Positions 7,577-14,753 of a stretch of DNA of 37,724 bases are shown piece by piece. The translations under genes were made by a program, and so were the position numbers. Within the stretch, counting starts at the first letter, position 1; every line of letters starts with the position of its first letter. The notes under the pieces were generated by a model. The model saw nothing but the letters and a program-made list of their open reading frames with translations. It made no database searches and was not told where the DNA came from. The DNA comes from Firmicutes bacterium UBA3914 (GTDB lineage: Bacteria > Bacillota > Limnochordia > Darwinibacteriales > Darwinibacteriaceae), in NCBI GenBank assembly GCA_002391385.1, contig DGEY01000082.1, positions 38,083 to 75,806 on the forward strand, read 5' to 3'.

Positions 7577-7593
7577 AGTCAAAGAAGGTCAAA
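7577..7593. promoter_or_regulatory. CtsR operator (heptad direct repeat) upstream of hsp20
   Basis: The plus strand reads AGTCAAA-GAA-GGTCAAA, an exact match to the CtsR consensus RGTCAAANANRGTCAAA. A third heptad-like GGTCAAA overlaps at 7571-7577. On the minus strand these repeats form TTGACC/TTGACT, so the box overlaps candidate -35 hexamers (e.g. TTGACC 7577-7572 with GAAAAT 17 bp on). Heat induction of hsp20 through CtsR is inferred. Confidence 0.8.
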
Positions 7594-7669
7594 TATCTCT
7601 CCCCAGGGGTAGTATTTCCCGATCTCAGTGAAATAACTGCCGTTTGCTCAGCCAAGCTCCCCCAAACGC

Positions 7670-7897
7670 CTAGGGGATCACGGAGTAGCCTCGCCTAGCC
7701 AGTTCCCCTTTGATCTCTTCCAGATCCTTACCCTTCAGGGCTGCCCCCTTGGGCAGGGTCATGACCCTGCCTGCTGTTTTCAGCATGGCCGGATTGGTGA
7801 TGCTGGCAAAGCCCAGCTCAGCCAGGATCTGCACCAACTCCGGGTGCTCCTGGACCAGTTCGTACACGGTCTTGTTCAGATCGATCGCCTTTTCCAT
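7670..7897 (-). CDS. DUF1858 domain protein
   Basis: A 75-aa protein made of a single DUF1858 domain, the domain also found at the N-terminus of ScdA/YtfE-like di-iron repair proteins and as stand-alone small proteins in anaerobes. Visible signatures are IDLNKTVYELVQEHPELVQIL, a predicted helix pair, then GFASITNPAML and GRVMTLPKGAALKG before a final amphipathic helix. There is no Cys, so no metal site of its own. ATG 7897 has AGGGGGG about 10 nt upstream. It lies 74 bp after the methyltransferase on the same strand and could be co-transcribed with it. Family clear; molecular role unknown. Confidence 0.85.
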   Translation of the reverse strand: MEKAIDLNKTVYELVQEHPELVQILAELGFASITNPAMLKTAGRVMTLPKGAALKGKDLEEIKGELARRGYSVIP

Positions 7898-7971
7898 GGA
7901 CAGTTCGCCCCCCCTACTGCTTTCCTGATCCCAGGGTACAACAACCTAGGGGCAAACTCCACAGAAATTCT

Positions 7972-8712
7972 TTATTTCTTCAGTAAGAAAATGATGAAAT
8001 TGGGCACCCGCCGCTCGTCCGCGAGGGAGGGGTAAGCTGCCACCGCTTCCGGTGTAACCGTGGGCTCGATCAGGTCCTCCAGGGTAAACCCGGCCCGGAG
8101 GAAACTGCGCAGGTAGGTGGAAAGGGTCCGGTGGAAGTTGGTGATCTGCACGCCCTTCATGCTGAAATGCCGCTCGCCCTCTGCGAAGTAGTTGTCCAGC
8201 ATGACGTGCTGTTTGGCCCCATCAGGTCCCCTTAGCCAGCTTCCCCCGGCGGAACGCATGGGATGGATGTTGGCCACCACAAAGCGCCCCCCAGCTTTGA
8301 GCACCCGGAACACTTCCCGCACATTGGCGTCGAAATCGGGGAGATCGCACTGGTTGAGGTAGGAAACGACCAGGTCAAAACTGGCCTCCGCCAGGAAGCT
8401 GAGATCCTGGGCATCGGCCAGCAGGTACTCGTCCCTACCGGACTGCAGCTCCCGGGCGGCTTCAATCATGGGCGGACAGTTGTCCACGCCCAGCACATAC
8501 CCTGCCCCCCGCTCCACCAGCATGCGGCAAAAGCGGCCCTCGCCGCAGCCGCAGTCCAGGATGCGCAGGCCCTGAACATCGCCGCAGGCTGCGAGCATGT
8601 AGGCATCCAGGAGCCCTTTGCGGGAAAGATCCCCCCCGGCTCTTGCTTCCTCGATCCAATAGGGTGCCATTTCCACCCATTCCCGCCGCAGGTGCTCATA
8701 GTCTTTGGCCAT
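7972..8712 (-). CDS. Class I SAM-dependent methyltransferase
   Basis: A 246-aa Rossmann-fold methyltransferase of the UbiE/Methyltransf_11 type. Motif I is LRILDCGCGEGRF (about 50-62), the acidic ribose-binding residue lies in VLGVDNCP, motif II is in LLADAQDLSF and motif IV in FDLVVSYLNQCDL. The C-terminal part (FHRTLSTYLRSFLRAGF) is the usual substrate cap of small-molecule methyltransferases. The substrate is not predictable. It is cytosolic. The gene is divergent from the ECF sigma operon and upstream of the DUF1858 gene. Start ATG 8712 has a GGAGGT-like SD. Nothing suggests a DNA methylase, so it is not an obvious partner of the HNH nuclease. Confidence 0.88.
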   Translation of the reverse strand: MAKDYEHLRREWVEMAPYWIEEARAGGDLSRKGLLDAYMLAACGDVQGLRILDCGCGEGRFCRMLVERGAGYVLGVDNCPPMIEAARELQSGRDEYLLADAQDLSFLAEASFDLVVSYLNQCDLPDFDANVREVFRVLKAGGRFVVANIHPMRSAGGSWLRGPDGAKQHVMLDNYFAEGERHFSMKGVQITNFHRTLSTYLRSFLRAGFTLEDLIEPTVTPEAVAAYPSLADERRVPNFIIFLLKK

Positions 8713-8810
8713 TGGTTCTTACCTCCGTAGGGATCGCTCGGTTTACCTAGAATTCTAGCAGAGGGCGGCGCCCCCCGCCCTATCTTTACCAAAAGATAAC
8801 ATTTTCCCGT

Positions 8811-8835
8811 GAACCATCCCGGGAGCGCAGACGAC
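8811..8835 (+). promoter_or_regulatory. Possible ECF-type promoter (autoregulation)
   Basis: GAACC (8811-8815), a 16-bp spacer and CGAC (8832-8835) resemble the GAAC/CGTC pattern of ECF promoters just upstream of the sigma gene. Short motifs, so chance is possible. Confidence 0.25.
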
Positions 8836-8842
8836 TAGAGGG

Positions 8843-9316
8843 GTGAAGGGGCTGAGGAAAGTGGATCTGGCGGCACTGTACAGCGCATATGCCGATGCCG
8901 TTTACGGCTATCTAGCCTTCAAACTCCAAGACAGGCAGCTGGTGGAAGACCTGGTGCAGGAAACCTTTCTAGCCGCCCAGGAGGGGCTGGACCGCCTGGA
9001 GACGGTGCATTCCCCCAAGGCGTGGCTGCTGGCCATCGCCCATAACAAAATGGTGGACTTCCTGCGCCGGCGCCCCCCTGACCTGCCCCTGATCTGGGAA
9101 GGCGCAGCTGTAGGCGACTCTTCAGCCCTGTTTGTGGAGGAAGCCCTCAAGCAGCTTGCGGACCTGGAGCGCACCATCGTGTACGGGCTCTACGTGGAAG
9201 GTTTTACCTACCGGGAGCTCGCGGAGATGTTGAGCCTGCCTGAGGGCACAGTCAAAAGCAAAGCCCATAACGCCCGCAGACACCTCTATCGCTGGCTGCA
9301 GGAGGGAGAAAGATGA
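8843..9316 (+). CDS. ECF-family RNA polymerase sigma factor
   Basis: A 157-aa group 4 sigma factor directing RNA polymerase to a private promoter set. Region 2 (about 8-75) holds YADAVYGYLAFK, DLVQETFLAAQ and the -10-recognising stretch PKAWLLAIAHNKMVDFLRRR. Region 4 (about 100-155) is a helix-turn-helix with YRELAEMLSLPEGTVKSKAHNARRHL. There is no C-terminal extension. The start is uncertain: GTG 8843 lacks a well-spaced SD, and GTG 8861 (in frame, giving MDLAALYSAYADAVYGY) sits behind AGGGG/GAGGAAA. Its ATGA overlap with the next gene (9313-9316) means translational coupling. No recognisable zinc anti-sigma gene follows, so regulation may run through the three small downstream proteins. Confidence 0.92.
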   Translation: MKGLRKVDLAALYSAYADAVYGYLAFKLQDRQLVEDLVQETFLAAQEGLDRLETVHSPKAWLLAIAHNKMVDFLRRRPPDLPLIWEGAAVGDSSALFVEEALKQLADLERTIVYGLYVEGFTYRELAEMLSLPEGTVKSKAHNARRHLYRWLQEGER

Positions 9317-9654
9317 GCGCACCAAAGGAAGACTACAGCGAGCTGGCTTGGGGCCTGATCTATGGCAAGCTCTCAGACGGGGAAAGGCAGCTGGCCCTGA
9401 GGCTTACAGCCACAGACCCTGAGTTTTTGGAGGTACTGCGCCTGGAGCTCGCCTTGCAAAAAGAACTGGCCCGCCTGAAGGCAGCCATGCCAGAGGCAGT
9501 CAAACAGAGGGTCTACTCTTCCTTAACGGGAAGTGGGAGCCGGGTGCTCGTTCAAGAAGTACTGCGCACAGTGCTGGAGGAAGCACTGCCGCAGATGTTG
9601 TGGCCGGTTATGAAAATCTTGGAAAGGAGTGTCTTAGCCAGTGAGCAACTCTGA
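9313..9654 (+). CDS. Small protein translationally coupled to the ECF sigma factor
   Basis: A 113-aa protein I do not recognise. It starts in an ATGA overlap with the sigma gene, a position usually taken by the anti-sigma factor. The sequence is helical and charged, with no membrane segment, no Cys and no HxxxCxxC zinc motif. The first 60 residues (LIYGKLSDGERQLALRL, then LELALQKELARLKAAMP) look like the cytosolic N-terminal part of transmembrane anti-sigma factors, but the membrane half is absent. The tail is an amphipathic helix (VLEEALPQMLWPVMKIL) that could sit on a membrane or a partner. It overlaps the next gene by 14 bp. The gene is real by position; an anti-sigma role is a guess. Confidence 0.7.
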   Translation: MSAPKEDYSELAWGLIYGKLSDGERQLALRLTATDPEFLEVLRLELALQKELARLKAAMPEAVKQRVYSSLTGSGSRVLVQEVLRTVLEEALPQMLWPVMKILERSVLASEQL

Positions 9655-9895
9655 TATTCCCGTGAAAGAAATCGGTGAGATGCTGGATCTTGTTGCCGAA
9701 AAGCTGCCCAGGCTGATCAAGGAGCTTTTCCAAACCCTCTATTCCCAGGAGGGAGCAGAGCGCATGAGCCAAGCGGCGGGTACGTTCTACAAGAACCTGA
9801 TCGACGCGGGTATGGAAAAACAGGATGCCCTGTACCTGACGGAGGAATACCTGAACACCATCAAGTTCGTCACCAAGCAGTACGGGAACTCCTAG
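9641..9895 (+). CDS. Small helical protein in the ECF operon
   Basis: An 84-aa protein starting at GTG 9641 inside the previous gene, with GGAAAGGAG upstream. It is predicted all-helical: VKEIGEMLDLVAEKLPRLIKELF, then YSQEGAERMSQAAGTFYKNLIDAGM, then a helix with YLTEEYLNTIKFV. It has no signal peptide, membrane segment, Cys or known motif. The look is that of a small antitoxin-like or regulatory helical bundle. Tight packing (overlap with 9313-9654, 9-bp gap to the next gene) shows it belongs to the sigma operon. Function unknown. Confidence 0.68.
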   Translation: MSNSDIPVKEIGEMLDLVAEKLPRLIKELFQTLYSQEGAERMSQAAGTFYKNLIDAGMEKQDALYLTEEYLNTIKFVTKQYGNS

Positions 9896-9904
9896 GGATG
9901 GGCC

Positions 9905-10126
9905 ATGCTAGGTGGAGCGCTTTCCGCTTTGGTTGGCATCACCAAGACGCTGGGTAGGACGGTTTCAGCGGGCCCGGCCCTGCTCCTCAAACGCCGCAAA
10001 GCCCTGGACATTTTCGCCAGGGGCCTGCGGGCCCAGGGACTAGACCCCGAGGCAGTGAAGGAGCTCACCGCTGCCTATAAAAACCTGGGCAGCCTGGAGA
10101 GTTGGTTTTCCCGCCCCCGGGAGTAG
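9905..10126 (+). CDS. Small basic protein, last gene of the ECF operon
   Basis: A 73-aa protein with GGGATGG 4-5 nt before ATG 9905. The N-terminal 25 residues (LGGALSALVGITKTLGRTVSAG) are glycine/alanine-rich and mildly hydrophobic. A basic stretch (LLLKRRKALDIFARGLRAQG) and an acidic-to-neutral helix ending in LESWFSRPRE follow. No known domain. A strong terminator starts 6 bp after the stop and closes the four-gene operon. It might associate peripherally with the membrane through its N-terminal helix; function unknown. Confidence 0.62.
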   Translation: MLGGALSALVGITKTLGRTVSAGPALLLKRRKALDIFARGLRAQGLDPEAVKELTAAYKNLGSLESWFSRPRE

Positions 10127-10131
10127 CGAAA

Positions 10132-10175
10132 AGCAGGTTCCGCCGCCCCTTGCGGCTGAACCTGCTCTGTTTTTG
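10132..10175 (+). terminator. Intrinsic terminator of the ECF operon
   Basis: AGCAGGTTC (10132-10140) pairs with GAACCTGCT (10158-10166) around an inner CCGC/GCGG stem and is followed by CTGTTTTTG. Confidence 0.88.
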
Positions 10176-10189
10176 TCCCTTCTGGCGGC

Positions 10190-11401
10190 TTACGGTGCCG
10201 CCACCACCCGGTTACGCCCCAGCTCTTTGGCCTGGTAGAGGGCGCGATCTGCCCGGTTGTAGTAGTCCCGCACCCCTTCCGCGCCGGTGAGGGCCGCCAC
10301 GCCGATGCTCAGCGTAATCCGCACTTCACTGCCGCCCAGGGTGAAGCTGTGTCCTTCCACCAGCTCCCGCAGGCGCTCCGCCAGGCGGGCCGCTTCCCCC
10401 AGAGGCACTCCCGGTGCCAGGATCACAAACTCCTCGCCCCCCAGGCGCACCAGAACACTTTCCGCCGGGATGTTTTTCTCCAGCAGCGCCGCCAGCTCCC
10501 GCAGGAGATCGTCCCCCGCCAGGTGCCCATGGGTATCGTTCACCAGCTTGAAGCGATCGATATCACACATGAGCAGGGCAGCCTGGCTCTGCCCCTCCCG
10601 CACCAAGGCGGCCTCCCGATCAATGCGTTCGTCCAGGAACCTCCGGTTGGGCAGGCCCGTCAAGGAGTCCAAATAGGCCAGAACCCGCAGTTTCCGCTGC
10701 TGCTCCTCGATGGTCCTCTGCTGAAGAGTGGTTTGGCGGAAATGCAGCCAGTTCAGCAGGGAGAGGGCGTAACCCAAGGCGGCGGCGATGAGGCCGTTCA
10801 CCTGGTTGGAGAGAATCACACTGCCTGGATGGCCCCCCACCAGGACCAGTCCCCGGTTGAAGGCGAAATAGGCCAGCCCGAAAAGGAGCAGGGCATGGTG
10901 GGGATGCAGATAATACAAAGTGCCCACCATGGTGGCGCTGAGGAGAAAGGCGGCAATACTGGCCATGGCGAGCTGGTCGATGAGGGAGATAGCCAACCCC
11001 GCGGCCAGCACATAGCAGGCAACGCCGTAGACAAACAGGGCCCGTTTCCGGGCGCTGCTCCCGGATCCCTTGATCCGCCAAGCGGCCAACCAGATCAGCA
11101 TGCTGATAACGCTCACGGTGAAGTTGACCCCGCTGATCAAGTTCCGCCAGAGCAGTTCCCTACCTCCATGAGGCACATTGCGCAGCCAGAAACTTAGGGC
11201 CACCAAGAAGTTCCCCAGGGACAGCACAGGCGCGGTCCAGAAGACCCGCTGCACGCTGGCCGCGATGGCCTGGTCCTTCAGCTCCTGATCTACACCAAAC
11301 GTATTTAGTTGACGCCGGAAAGAGCGCCACTTAGTCCGCAGCCACCCCATGACCTCAACCCCCAACCGGCAGGAAATGACAGGAAGTCCCATATTCCCCA
11401 T
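10190..11401 (-). CDS. Membrane-bound diguanylate cyclase (GGDEF)
   Basis: Makes cyclic di-GMP from two GTP. A cytosolic N-terminus is followed by about six membrane segments (roughly 50-230 from this start), a short coiled linker (TTLQQRTIEEQQRKLRVLAYLD) and a C-terminal GGDEF domain (about 240-400). The GGDEF domain holds DSLTGLPNRRFLDERI, the metal Asp in CDIDRFKLVND, and the active GGEEF. The RxxD inhibitory site five residues before GGEEF is absent (PAES there), so product inhibition at the I-site is unlikely. The start is uncertain: ATG 11401 lies 11 nt after AGGAG, and ATG 11350 is an alternative. A longer frame to 11458 would run through a terminator hairpin and is rejected. No periplasmic sensor domain; the membrane bundle itself may sense. 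Confidence 0.92.
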   Translation of the reverse strand: MGNMGLPVISCRLGVEVMGWLRTKWRSFRRQLNTFGVDQELKDQAIAASVQRVFWTAPVLSLGNFLVALSFWLRNVPHGGRELLWRNLISGVNFTVSVISMLIWLAAWRIKGSGSSARKRALFVYGVACYVLAAGLAISLIDQLAMASIAAFLLSATMVGTLYYLHPHHALLLFGLAYFAFNRGLVLVGGHPGSVILSNQVNGLIAAALGYALSLLNWLHFRQTTLQQRTIEEQQRKLRVLAYLDSLTGLPNRRFLDERIDREAALVREGQSQAALLMCDIDRFKLVNDTHGHLAGDDLLRELAALLEKNIPAESVLVRLGGEEFVILAPGVPLGEAARLAERLRELVEGHSFTLGGSEVRITLSIGVAALTGAEGVRDYYNRADRALYQAKELGRNRVVAAP

Positions 11402-11429
11402 CCGACAGCAAACTCCTGCTGCCCTCCAG

Positions 11430-11468
11430 AAAAAAAGCAGGCCCCTGCCCTGCGGCACAGGAGCCTGC
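11430..11468 (-). terminator. Strong intrinsic terminator between the CD3324-type gene and the GGDEF gene
   Basis: On the minus strand GCAGGCTCCTG (11468-11458), a 10-nt loop and CAGGGGCCTGC (11447-11437) form 11 pairs with one G-U, then seven T (11436-11430). It lies 29 bp before the preferred GGDEF start and 146 bp after the upstream gene's stop. Confidence 0.88.
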
Positions 11469-11614
11469 CAGCTTGAGGCACCCTAGACTAGCTAGAGGAT
11501 GCCATACCTCCTGACGATCATCTGATCATCCCCCTTTCGCCCTGAATTGGCGGGTCCCACCACTACCCATTGTACCACCTCACAACGCCTGGGCCTCCCG
11601 AGAATCCTTGGGAC
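11469..11614 (-). ncRNA. Possible structured leader or 3' region ahead of the GGDEF terminator
   Basis: This non-coding stretch contains GGCATCC and GGGTGCC (7 pairs, 13-nt loop, containing CTAGCTAG) directly before the terminator, plus a GATCATC-TGATCATC repeat. It could be a riboswitch/attenuator for the cyclase gene or simply a long 3' UTR. It does not show the conserved core of the c-di-GMP riboswitches. Confidence 0.25.
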
Positions 11615-11884
11615 TCATTCTTTCCGGCCGGAGCTCACGATTTTGCGGATGCTGTCATAGCTCAAGTGATAGCGCTCCATGAGGGAGGCGATGCTCTCGC
11701 CCCTTTGGTAGCGCTCTGCGATCTCCCGGTTCCGGCTCCGGATCTGCTGGCGGGCCCCGTTGCGCTCTCCCCAGCCCAGCCGGGCTTCGGGCCGCTTGGG
11801 GATGTAAAGCTCCACTCCCTGCACATACTCCTGAATCTCCGCCAGGAGATCTGCAGGCAGCACTTCTTCAGCCTTTACATACAT
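11615..11884 (-). CDS. CD3324-family small HTH protein
   Basis: An 89-aa protein matching the CD3324 family (Mor/helix-turn-helix-like) of Firmicutes. Family marks are MYVKAEEVLPADLLAEIQEY at the start, YIPKRPE in the middle, the conserved WGERNGARQQIRSRNREIAERY, and a C-terminal HTH with ESIASLMERYHLSYDSIRKIV. It is probably a small DNA-binding regulator; targets are unknown. ATG 11884 matches the usual family N-terminus; TTG 11893 sits only 3 nt from the AAGGAGG and is the alternative. A short ORF with an excellent SD lies just upstream and could be its leader. A strong terminator follows before the diguanylate cyclase gene. Confidence 0.82.
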   Translation of the reverse strand: MYVKAEEVLPADLLAEIQEYVQGVELYIPKRPEARLGWGERNGARQQIRSRNREIAERYQRGESIASLMERYHLSYDSIRKIVSSGRKE

Positions 11885-11958
11885 AAAAGCCAACGCCCTC
11901 CTTATCCTTCTTCCCCGAGGCGCTGGCCTTGAGCCGGGTCAAAACAGGCTGAAACAGC

Positions 11959-12024
11959 TCAGCCCCAGATCCGAGGCGGGCCAACGCCATGGCTGTGCAA
12001 GCTTCCACTGCTCACCAAGATCAT
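11959..12024 (-). CDS. Short 21-codon ORF with consensus SD (possible leader peptide)
   Basis: AGGAGG (12038-12033) stands 8 nt before ATG 12024. The frame encodes MILVSSGSLHSHGVG and ends at TGA 11959. If that TGA were read through, the frame would run to a TAA at 11904-11902, directly before the AAGGAGG of the CD3324-type gene. No convincing SECIS follows this TGA. The ORF may be a leader peptide, a decayed gene or chance. The remainder of 11894-12104 shows only a short palindrome. Confidence 0.3.
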   Translation of the reverse strand: MILVSSGSLHSHGVGPPRIWG

Positions 12025-12065
12025 CTAACCCACCTCCTCATAGGTCGTGCTAACTCTAGAATACA

Positions 12066-12084
12066 GCCCCGCAGCTGCTGGGGC
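12066..12084 (-). terminator. Short GC hairpin after the chemoreceptor gene
   Basis: GCCCC and GGGGC flank a palindromic GCAGCTGC centre, 20 bp after the chemoreceptor stop. The T-tract is poor, so terminator strength is doubtful. Confidence 0.4.
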
Positions 12085-12104
12085 AAGGGAAAGTCACTTC
12101 CGAA

Positions 12105-13739
12105 TCAATCTTTCCCCCCGGGCGGGGCCTCCAGCTCAAATTCCTGCACCAGCTGCTGCAGGCGATCCGCCATCATGCTCAGTTCCTGGGTGGCCGAGGC
12201 AATGGTGGCCATGGAGGCCGACTGCTCTTCGGTGGTGGCCGCCAGTTCCTGGCTGCCGGAACTGATCAGCTCCAAACCCCGGGAGACTTCCTTGATGGTG
12301 CCGGTAATCTCGGCGATCTGCTGCAAGATCAGGCGGAGCAGCTCGCCGCTTCTGGCCACCGCGCTGGCGCTTTCTGCGGCATCGGCGGCGCTTTTGGTGA
12401 TGCCCACCACGGTACGCTCCGCTTCTCCTTGGATGGCCTGCACCAGCTGGGTGATGCGCTTGCTGGATGCTGCCGCCTCTTCCGCCAGCTTGCGCACTTC
12501 CTCTGCCACAACCGCAAAGCCGCGGCCGTGTTCGCCCGCTCTAGCCGCCTCAATGGCGGCGTTGAGGGCTAAAAGGTTGGTCTGGTCGGCGATGTCGGTG
12601 ATGGCCCCCACGATCTGGCCGATCTCCCGGGAGCTTTCCCCCAGCCCCGTGACGGCCCCGGCCAGCTGCGCGAGGCTGTTTTTCAGCTCATCGGAAAGGT
12701 TGACAGCCCTGGCCACCACGGACTGCCCTTCGCTGGCGGAAGCTTCTATTCCCTCCGCAGCCCGCACCATCTCCGCCACGCTGCCGCCCATGGTCTGCAC
12801 CGTGGAGGCGAACTGGTTGGCTGTGCCCGCCACTTCCTCAATGGTGGCGCTGGTCTGCTGGGCAGAAGCGGAAAGCTCCTGGCTGGCCCGGGCTGTGGCC
12901 CCCGCGGCCTCCAACACCCGGGCTAAAACGCTGCGCAGGGTCTCCTGCATGGCCTGAATCCCCCTGGCCACCAGCCCCACTTCGTCCTTCCGGTCCAAGA
13001 TGGGTTCCGGTACTGAGGCGTGCAGCACCTTTCCGGCCAGCACATCCACATGGACCCCCAGTCCGGCCAGGGCCCGAATCAGGCGGGAGACGTTGAGAAT
13101 GAGAATCAGGCTGAGGAGAAGGTAAGCGGAGCTGGCCAGGAGCACCGTGAGCAGGATGCTGCTGCGCAGCGTCCTGCCTACAATCTCCAAATTGACGCCC
13201 ACGTTCACCGCCCCCGTGTACTGCTCATCCACGAAGACGGGGAGTAGAATATCCCAGACCATTTCCCCGCTGAGGGGATGCTCGGTCAAGGCCACATAGT
13301 TTGTCCTGCTTTCCAGGGCGGTGAGCTTTGCCCGATCCTGAAAGAGCTGCTCCCGGGTGAGGGCGTGGCTTACCGCCTCCGGCCGGCCCTGGGCATCGAA
13401 GATGGCCGCGTAGCTTAGGGTGGCACCACTGGTCACATCCACCACCAGGTGCTCAGGGCTGAGTTCCCGCTGAAGCTCGGCAAGTTCACTCAGCTTCTCC
13501 TCCCCGCTTTGGCCTTCGGCCTGTGCCGCCAGCTCCTCCAGGGCGGCCCGGGCCTGCCTGCCGGTGAGGAGCCTGGCCCTCACCTGCTGGGCCACGGCCA
13601 GTCCCCCGAGCCTTTTCTGCTCCAGGGTTCTGGTGTAGGGGACATACACGCTGGCTGCGCCCAAAACCGCGATGGTCACAAAGACCAGGATCAAGGGCAC
13701 GATCACGACTTTCATGCGAATGGAATGCCGTCTTTTCAT
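12105..13739 (-). CDS. Methyl-accepting chemotaxis protein
   Basis: A transmembrane chemoreceptor of 544 aa. TM1 is at about 10-32 (VVIVPLILVFVTIAVLGAA), followed by an extracytoplasmic sensor of about 160 residues with a single-Cache-like look (SYAAIFDAQGRPEAVSH; DILLPVFVDEQYTGAVNVGV). TM2 is at about 192-216, then HAMP (to about 270) and a signalling domain whose hairpin tip, IADQTNLLALNAAIEAARAG, and flanking EVRKLAEEAAASSK are canonical. ATG 13739 is preceded by AAGGGAG at 8 nt; GTG 13745 is too close to the SD. It is 21 bp downstream of galE on the same strand. No cheA/cheW genes are nearby, so it relies on a core array elsewhere. The ligand is unknown. It implies a motile or chemotactic cell. 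Confidence 0.95.
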   Translation of the reverse strand: MKRRHSIRMKVVIVPLILVFVTIAVLGAASVYVPYTRTLEQKRLGGLAVAQQVRARLLTGRQARAALEELAAQAEGQSGEEKLSELAELQRELSPEHLVVDVTSGATLSYAAIFDAQGRPEAVSHALTREQLFQDRAKLTALESRTNYVALTEHPLSGEMVWDILLPVFVDEQYTGAVNVGVNLEIVGRTLRSSILLTVLLASSAYLLLSLILILNVSRLIRALAGLGVHVDVLAGKVLHASVPEPILDRKDEVGLVARGIQAMQETLRSVLARVLEAAGATARASQELSASAQQTSATIEEVAGTANQFASTVQTMGGSVAEMVRAAEGIEASASEGQSVVARAVNLSDELKNSLAQLAGAVTGLGESSREIGQIVGAITDIADQTNLLALNAAIEAARAGEHGRGFAVVAEEVRKLAEEAAASSKRITQLVQAIQGEAERTVVGITKSAADAAESASAVARSGELLRLILQQIAEITGTIKEVSRGLELISSGSQELAATTEEQSASMATIASATQELSMMADRLQQLVQEFELEAPPGGKD

Positions 13740-13760
13740 GGGCACCGCTCCCTTCTCAGT

Positions 13761-14753
13761 CTAGCCCCGCTGCTGCTCAAAGCGCCAGGCGTCCCGGCAC
13801 ATCTCCAGAAGGCCCCGCTTAGCCGTCCAGCCCAGTTCCTTTTGGGCCTTACTCACATCGGCCCAGCACTGGGCCACATCGCCTGGACGGCGTTCCACGA
13901 TTCGGTAGGGTATTTTCACCTTGTTGGCCTGTTCGAAAGCGGCGATGAGCTCCAGAACCGAGGTTCCCCGCCCTGTACCCAGGTTGTAGATGTGTACACC
14001 GGGCCCCATCTTCTCCAGGGCCGCCAGATGCCCTGCGGCCAAGTCCATGACGTGGATGTAATCCCGCACGCCGGTGCCGTCGGGTGTGGGGTAGTCGCCG
14101 CCGAACACCCTAAGCTCCGGCAGGATCCCCTTGGCCACCTGGGTGATGTAGGGCATGAGGTTGTTGGGTATGCCCTGGGGTGCCTCCCCGATGAGCCCGC
14201 TTTCGTGGGCGCCCACGGGGTTGAAGTAGCGCAAAAGCGCCACGGACATCTCCGGGTGCCTGCGGGCGGTATCGGTCAGGATCTTTTCCGACATGGCCTT
14301 GGTTTCCCCGTAGGGGTTGGTGCGGGGCGGCAGCGCCATGGTTTCCACAAAGGGGACCTCGTTTTCCCCGTACACGGTGGCTGAAGAGCTGAACACGAAG
14401 CGCTGCACCCCGTATTTCACACAGTTTTCCAGGAGCACCATGGTGCTGATCAGGTTGTTTTTATAGTAAGCTAGGGGCTTTTCCACCGACTCGCCCACCG
14501 CCTTCAGTCCGGCGAAGTGGATCACCCCATCCAGGGGATGGGTGGAGAAGATCAAATCCACCGCGGTTTCATCGGTGGCATCGGCGTGATAAAACAGGGG
14601 ACGCTTGCCCGTGATCTGCCCTATCCTATCCACCACCGAGCGCTCGCTGTTGCTCAAATTGTCCAAAATGATCACATCGTAACCGCTGTTGAGCAGTTCC
14701 ACGCAGGTATGGCTGCCGATGTAGCCGGTTCCGCCTGTAACTAGGATGAGCAT
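13761..14753 (-). CDS. galE: UDP-glucose 4-epimerase
   Basis: Interconverts UDP-glucose and UDP-galactose (Leloir pathway and cell-envelope sugar supply); cytosolic, NAD-dependent. The 330 aa match the GalE length. The N-terminus carries the NAD-binding TGGTGYIGSHTCVELL. The Asp after beta-2 is in ILDNLSNS, FSSSATVYGENEVPF contains the catalytic Ser/Thr, and the YxxxK pair lies in NPYGETKAMSEKIL. C-terminal substrate-binding blocks (YFNPVGAHESGLIGE; RDYIHVMDLAAGHL; NLGTGRGTSVLELI; RRPGDVAQCWAD) are all present. Start ATG 14753 has AAAGGAGG 7-8 nt upstream. It is the first gene before the chemoreceptor on the minus strand. No other gal genes adjoin. High confidence. Confidence 0.97.
   Translation of the reverse strand: MLILVTGGTGYIGSHTCVELLNSGYDVIILDNLSNSERSVVDRIGQITGKRPLFYHADATDETAVDLIFSTHPLDGVIHFAGLKAVGESVEKPLAYYKNNLISTMVLLENCVKYGVQRFVFSSSATVYGENEVPFVETMALPPRTNPYGETKAMSEKILTDTARRHPEMSVALLRYFNPVGAHESGLIGEAPQGIPNNLMPYITQVAKGILPELRVFGGDYPTPDGTGVRDYIHVMDLAAGHLAALEKMGPGVHIYNLGTGRGTSVLELIAAFEQANKVKIPYRIVERRPGDVAQCWADVSKAQKELGWTAKRGLLEMCRDAWRFEQQRG

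Noticed and set aside
7055..7582. Longer Hsp20 start at 7582
   Set aside because: It would contain the SD and the promoter/CtsR region; ATG 7498 has the SD and the family N-terminus.
10190..11458. Longer GGDEF start at 11458
   Set aside because: It would read through a strong terminator hairpin and T-run.
11540..11600. T-box-like words (GGTGGTAC, GGTGGGACC) on the minus strand before the diguanylate cyclase gene
   Set aside because: No full GGGUGGNACCGCG antiterminator, no specifier stem, and the downstream gene is not an aminoacyl-tRNA or amino-acid gene.
11469..11614. c-di-GMP riboswitch for the GGDEF gene
   Set aside because: The conserved GEMM-I core and the GEMM-II features could not be found.
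11885..12005. Minus-strand frame MALARLGSGAELFQPVL running into the CD3324-type start
   Set aside because: No SD at its start, heavy overlap with other frames and no recognisable family.
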